A program made the translations under genes and the position numbers. Below the pieces are notes generated by a model. That model searched no databases, was not told where the DNA came from, and worked only from the letters and a program-made list of their open reading frames with translations. A stretch of DNA of 8,572 bases from SLQH01 sp964612995 (GTDB lineage: Bacteria; Planctomycetota; UBA11346), in assembly GCA_964612995.1 (NCBI GenBank), contig CAZTGE010000166.1:1-8572 (forward strand), read 5' to 3'. Below, one piece after another: positions 6,016-8,572 of the stretch (position 1 is the first letter of the stretch; each line of letters starts with the position of its first letter).

Positions 6016-6037
6016 GCCCAGCCAAGCCTGGCTGGGC
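6016..6037. repeat. perfect 9-bp inverted repeat
   Basis: GCCCAGCCA (6016-6024) and TGGCTGGGC (6029-6037) are perfect arms with the 4-nt loop AGCC. No T-tract follows on the minus strand. On the plus strand a run of six T begins at 6065, about 28 nt after the stem, too far for an intrinsic terminator. Probably another extragenic palindrome. Confidence 0.45.
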
Positions 6038-6323
6038 TCCGGACCGTGCGGATGGGCGGCTTTGGTTTTTTGAGGGACCTGTCTGCGTTCACTGCTCCAC
6101 CACATTCGCCCTGCATCGCGTCCATCCCACCGGGCCCGGCGCGAGCACCGGGTCGACTGCGTTCCGCCAAGCGGCCTGCGACCTCGACGCCCGCCTGCAC
6201 CGGGGTCAATGCGCACCCGGACCGCCCGGCTGCTCCCGTGTGGATGATCTCTCTGGCGCGGCCATGCCAACCACTACCTACAGTCGAAACCGATGCGCGT
6301 TGAAGCAGGGCGCGTCTGCCCCA

Positions 6324-6338
6324 CAGAGCCCGGCTCTG
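6324..6338. repeat. 6-bp triloop hairpin downstream of the BsuPI-domain gene
   Basis: CAGAGC (6324-6329) and GCTCTG (6333-6338) are perfect arms around a 3-nt loop, starting 23 nt beyond the stop codon of the minus-strand lipoprotein gene. The position suits a terminator or an mRNA 3'-end stabiliser, but no T-tract is present. Confidence 0.35.
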
Positions 6339-6361
6339 CACGGATGGGATCGAGTCGGTTG

Positions 6362-6880
6362 TCAGTAAATGACTTCCGTGTAGACGTCGACCACTGCCGG
6401 ATCCGCCACCGGCAGCGGCTCGCCGGAATCGAGCTGCCCCCGGGCCTGGGCGTAGATCAGGTAGGTCCCATCGGCCACCGGCCAACCGACATCGTCGACC
6501 AGCTCCCAGGTGGCGGTGAAGACCAGCTCGCTGTGCGCAGGCACCGGAGCGGAGAGCGGGGTGGCACCCGAGCTCACGTCACAGGTCGAATCCCACACCA
6601 CCCGGCCTGTGGTGTCGGTGACCCAGAACCGGGCGCCCGGCGAGGTATAGCGATACATGTCGGTGCCGGCGCTCGCGTTGCGGATCACCAACGAGCATTC
6701 CACCGTGTCGCCAGCGTAGAAGGCGTCACACGGGGCCGTATCGACGGCCGTGCCGACCTCGACCGCGTAAGCCCATTCGCCGTCCTGGGCGTAGTAGCCG
6801 CCGTAGTACCCGCACCCCCCGCACAAGCATGCAAGCAAGGCGGCCAGCCCGGAGCGCAGCAACGGCGTTTGCCGTGACAT
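6362..6880 (-). CDS. lipoprotein with BsuPI-like (intracellular proteinase inhibitor-type) domain
   Basis: A 172-residue protein. Residues 1-23 form a lipoprotein-type signal: MSRQ, one arginine, a hydrophobic core and three cysteines. The lipidated residue is either Cys18 (LLAC) or Cys23 (CGGC); neither fits the lipobox perfectly. The mature part starts with the unusual GYYGGYY. From about residue 38 the pattern matches a BsuPI-type immunoglobulin-like beta-sandwich: ECSLVIRNAS (61-70), ARFWVTDTTGRVVWDS (83-98), SELVFTATWELVDDVGWPV (117-135) and DGTYLIYAQ (137-145). In the named family this fold was first seen in a Bacillus subtilis protease inhibitor, but most lipoprotein versions have no shown inhibitor activity. 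Cys51, Cys62 and Cys100 could form disulfides in the periplasm. It is divergent from the M20 peptidase gene, 72 nt apart. A perfect TATAAT 6 nt before the ATG suggests a leaderless mRNA. Confidence 0.8.
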   Translation of the reverse strand: MSRQTPLLRSGLAALLACLCGGCGYYGGYYAQDGEWAYAVEVGTAVDTAPCDAFYAGDTVECSLVIRNASAGTDMYRYTSPGARFWVTDTTGRVVWDSTCDVSSGATPLSAPVPAHSELVFTATWELVDDVGWPVADGTYLIYAQARGQLDSGEPLPVADPAVVDVYTEVIY

Positions 6881-6886
6881 GCGCGC

Positions 6887-6892
6887 ATTATA
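6887..6892 (-). promoter_or_regulatory. -10 box TATAAT for the BsuPI-domain lipoprotein gene
   Basis: A perfect consensus TATAAT on the minus strand ends 6 nt before the ATG (6880), which would place the transcription start at or next to the A of ATG. No good -35 is found at 16-18 nt upstream, and no Shine-Dalgarno can fit between. Confidence 0.5.
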
Positions 6893-6918
6893 CGCAGTTC
6901 GCCGCGCGCACCGAGTGA

Positions 6919-6946
6919 TTGTCGCGCCCGGGTCGACGCGTAGCGT
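6919..6946 (+). promoter_or_regulatory. candidate promoter of the M20 peptidase gene
   Basis: TTGTCG (6919-6924), a 16-nt spacer and TAGCGT (6941-6946, a TAnnnT-type -10) end 6 nt before the ATG at 6953. The -10 is weak, but its distance from the ATG matches the other two genes with no Shine-Dalgarno noted here. No ribosome site is visible. Confidence 0.25.
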
Positions 6947-6952
6947 CCGGCC

Positions 6953-8344
6953 ATGGCCATCGACCCCGCCGATCTGCGCGCGACTGTGGAGCGCGACTTC
7001 CCCACCACCCGTGGCGAACTCGCAAGCCTTATCGCGATTCCCGGCTGCGACTTCCCCGGCCACGACCGGAACGAGCTCACGCGTTGCGCCGCGTTGTGCG
7101 GCGAGCAGCTCGATGCGGCCGGATTCCCCCGCGTCGAGCAGTTCGTGGTGCCGGATGCGCCGCCGTACATCTGCGCCCGCGACCACCGTGCCGGCCCCGA
7201 TCGCCCGACACTGCTGCTCTATGCGCACTACGATGTCCAACCGCCGCTCGACCCTGCGCTGTGGGCCTCACCGCCCTTCACCGCTACCGAACGCGATGGC
7301 CGGCTCTACGGCCGCGGCAGCTGCGACGACAAGGCGGCCATCGCGCTCCACGCAGCGGCTTATCGCGTCGCCCGCTCGCAGAAGGACACCCTGCCGGTCA
7401 ACCTGACGGTGATCGTGGAGGGTGAAGAGGAGACCGGCTCGCCGCACCTCGCCGCGATGCTCGCGGCCCACCAGGCCGGACTCGCGGCCGACGCGGTGGT
7501 GGTGCCCGACGTCCCCACGCTGGCCACCGGCGTTCCCTGCATGGTCACCAGTCTCCGCGGCCTGCTGGTATTCGACGTCACCGTCCGCTGTCTGAGCGGA
7601 CCGGTGCACAACGGCCTCTGGGGTGGCGCGCTGCCCGACGCGGGATTGATCCTTTCGCGCCTGATTGCAGGACTGGCCGACGATCACGGCCAGCTCGATC
7701 TGCCGGAACTCCAGGTTTCGGAGGTCGAAGGCCTCTGCGACCCCAAGGTGGCGCCCTTCGATCCCGCGGCCTTCGCCCGCGACGCCGGCGTGCTCGACCC
7801 TGCAACCCTCACCGATGGTCCCACCACCTACCGCCGACTGTGGACCGCCCCGGCGCTGAATATCAGTTCACTCAGCGTCGGCGGCGGCCCCGGCGGCGGC
7901 GGCAACGTGATCAACGGCGAAGCCCACGCGCGCATCGGCCTGCGCATCGCCCCGGGCATGGGCGTGGCCCGGACCCGTGACGCGGTCGAACGCGCGCTGC
8001 ATGCACGCTGCCCACCGGGCGCGCAGCTCGCGCTCGTACCCGAGGTCTCGGGCGCGGCCTGGCATTGCGACCCGCAACACCCCTTCTTCGACGCCGCCCG
8101 CGCAGCGCTGCGCACCGGCTTCGGTCGCGAGCCGCTCCCGGTGGGCTGCGGCGCGTCGATCCCCTTCGTCCACACGATCGAAACCGCGCTCGACTCCCCA
8201 CCGATCCTGCTGCTCCCGGTCGAAGACCCGCTGAGCAACCCGCACGGCATCGACGAATCGGTCCATCTGGGCGACCTGCGCGCGACCATCGCCAGTCTGG
8301 CGGCGTTGATGATCGACGGCGGATGGACCGGCGGCGACCGATAA
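6953..8344 (+). CDS. M20-family metallopeptidase (dipeptidase/ArgE-DapE-CPG2 type)
   Basis: A 463-residue cytoplasmic zinc-type peptidase or deacylase that hydrolyses dipeptides or N-acyl amino acids; the exact substrate cannot be told. All family landmarks are present: YAHYDVQP (His92 metal ligand, Asp94), GRGSCDDKAAI (Asp125 bridging ligand), EGEEETGS (Glu159 general base, Glu160 ligand), VVPDVP (Asp186 ligand) and SNPHGIDE near the C-terminus (His431 ligand). The dimerisation (lid) domain sits in the middle, with GPVHNGLWGG (216-225) supplying His219, which in relatives reaches the other subunit's active site, and a glycine-rich loop at 310-317. The length and the HYDVQP signature place it with the longer dipeptidase subgroup (carnosinase/DUG1-like) rather than ArgE or DapE proper. 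The gene stands alone on the plus strand, divergent from the BsuPI-domain lipoprotein gene; a link between a peptidase and a possible inhibitor fold is only a thought. Confidence 0.93.
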   Translation: MAIDPADLRATVERDFPTTRGELASLIAIPGCDFPGHDRNELTRCAALCGEQLDAAGFPRVEQFVVPDAPPYICARDHRAGPDRPTLLLYAHYDVQPPLDPALWASPPFTATERDGRLYGRGSCDDKAAIALHAAAYRVARSQKDTLPVNLTVIVEGEEETGSPHLAAMLAAHQAGLAADAVVVPDVPTLATGVPCMVTSLRGLLVFDVTVRCLSGPVHNGLWGGALPDAGLILSRLIAGLADDHGQLDLPELQVSEVEGLCDPKVAPFDPAAFARDAGVLDPATLTDGPTTYRRLWTAPALNISSLSVGGGPGGGGNVINGEAHARIGLRIAPGMGVARTRDAVERALHARCPPGAQLALVPEVSGAAWHCDPQHPFFDAARAALRTGFGREPLPVGCGASIPFVHTIETALDSPPILLLPVEDPLSNPHGIDESVHLGDLRATIASLAALMIDGGWTGGDR

Positions 8345-8485
8345 GGCCGCATCCGACTGACGGCCGGTGCGATCTTCCGCCCACCGCCAAGCGGACCCGA
8401 GCCCCCGGGAACGACCAGCGCCAGTGGCTCGGAACCGGCAGCTCGGGTGAGCGCTAGCCCGGATCCCTCATGAGCAACGTCGCGA

Positions 8486-8514
8486 GTAACTACTCAGGCC
8501 CATCGGGCATGAGT
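8486..8514 (+). repeat. 13-nt motif plus hairpin, right copy
   Basis: GTAACTACTCAGG (8486-8498) is the exact inverted match of 242-254. It leads into a hairpin: ACTCA (8492-8496) with TGAGT (8510-8514), a G-A mismatch, then GCCC/GGGC (8498-8501 and 8505-8508) around the loop ATC. A run of five T follows at 8528-8532, about 42 nt from the motif start; in the left copy the T-run begins about 47 nt from it. Confidence 0.5.
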
Positions 8515-8537
8515 GGCTACCTCGGCCTTTTTCGGGG

Positions 8538-8557
8538 CCCCATCGCACCCGATGGGG
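8538..8557. repeat. 8-bp hairpin, outer stem CTCGGC/GCCGAG
   Basis: CCCCATCG (8538-8545) pairs perfectly with CGATGGGG (8550-8557) around the loop CACC. The flanking arms 8521-8526 and 8564-8569 are also perfect complements, so a two-helix structure is possible. It is cut by the window end. Confidence 0.4.
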
Positions 8558-8572
8558 TCTGGCGCCGAGTGG

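Larger units (their letters stand above)
5775..6361. other. 587-base gene-free stretch with palindromes
   Basis: Long open frames cross this region on both strands, but they follow from high GC and have no domain, ribosome site or coding-like third positions on one consistent strand. The region contains the second REP-like repeat (5851-5882), an extended imperfect hairpin (5958-5997), a perfect 9-bp hairpin (6016-6037), the 10-bp palindrome CCGGGCCCGG (6130-6139) and a 6-bp triloop hairpin (6324-6338). The promoter of the heparinase-like gene should lie at its left edge, but I cannot assign boxes with confidence. Confidence 0.55.
8345..8572. other. structured gene-free tail of the window
   Basis: No gene is seen after the M20 stop; an open frame running through from inside the peptidase gene is a shadow. 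The stretch contains competing inverted repeats (8395-8448), the right copy of the 13-nt motif with its hairpin (8486-8514), a T-run (8528-8532) and an 8-bp hairpin (8538-8557) enclosed by CTCGGC/GCCGAG (8521-8526 and 8564-8569). The window ends inside this structure. Confidence 0.5.

Noticed and set aside
5605..6303. 232-codon open frame on the plus strand
   Set aside because: It starts antisense to the heparinase-like gene and runs through repeat DNA. It is low-complexity Arg/Pro/Ser/Ala sequence with no ribosome site.
5775..6485. In-frame upstream extension of the heparinase-like protein (237 more codons)
   Set aside because: The signal peptide begins at the ATG at 5774. The extension crosses the REP-like repeat and palindromes, has no domain, and overlaps the end of the BsuPI-domain gene.
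8399..8414. Third copy of the GAGCCCCCGCGAACAA block
   Set aside because: It matches at 14 of 16 bases, but the second block of the unit is absent nearby and the sequence is low-complexity GC-rich, so chance is plausible.
242..8498. Whole window as one mobile element bounded by the inverted 13-nt motif
   Set aside because: There is no recombinase or transposase gene, no target-site duplication that can be seen, and the enclosed genes look like ordinary chromosomal genes.

Overview
This is a high-GC bacterial chromosome segment. Coding regions are recognisable by strong G/C preference at third codon positions. Two lipoprotein signal sequences and one exported glycan-active-type protein point to a Gram-negative, free-living organism. 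The phylum cannot be fixed from the sequence. The hairpin-rich dispersed repeats and the genes would fit a large-genome gammaproteobacterium or a planctomycete-like organism, and I do not claim either.

Layout. Bases 1-483 are a gene-free, repeat-rich stretch: a REP-like double hairpin, a perfect 8-bp hairpin, a conserved 13-nt motif followed by hairpins and a T-tract, and two imperfect tandem units. At 484-677 lies what looks like the 3' remnant of a broken gene. Genes at 704-1198 (O6-alkylguanine-DNA alkyltransferase) and 1195-1845 (carboxylesterase/phospholipase-type alpha/beta hydrolase) form a minus-strand pair that overlaps by GTGA. Divergent from them, 1958-2539 (CNHCP thioredoxin-fold protein) and 2555-2878 (small lipoprotein resembling a lone secretin/STN domain) form a plus-strand pair. 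A 960-residue exported heparinase II/III-like protein (2892-5774, minus) converges on that pair. Next come 587 bases without a gene (5775-6361) that carry an inverted copy of the left-end REP-like repeat and several strong hairpins. A BsuPI-domain lipoprotein (6362-6880, minus) is divergent from an M20-family metallodipeptidase (6953-8344, plus). The last 228 bases are again structured, gene-free DNA holding the inverted copy of the 13-nt motif.

How the genes work together. There is no single obvious pathway. The content is housekeeping or accessory: repair of alkylated DNA, ester hydrolysis, redox chemistry, envelope lipoproteins, possible polysaccharide degradation and peptide hydrolysis. 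The most unusual points are the heparinase-like protein, which lacks the metal-site histidines of its signature motif and has an inserted beta module; the stand-alone STN-like lipoprotein next to a thioredoxin; the shared motif-hairpin-T-tract element at both ends; and candidate leaderless starts on three genes. I see no CRISPR array, tRNA, rRNA, intact transposase, reverse transcriptase or recognisable defence system.
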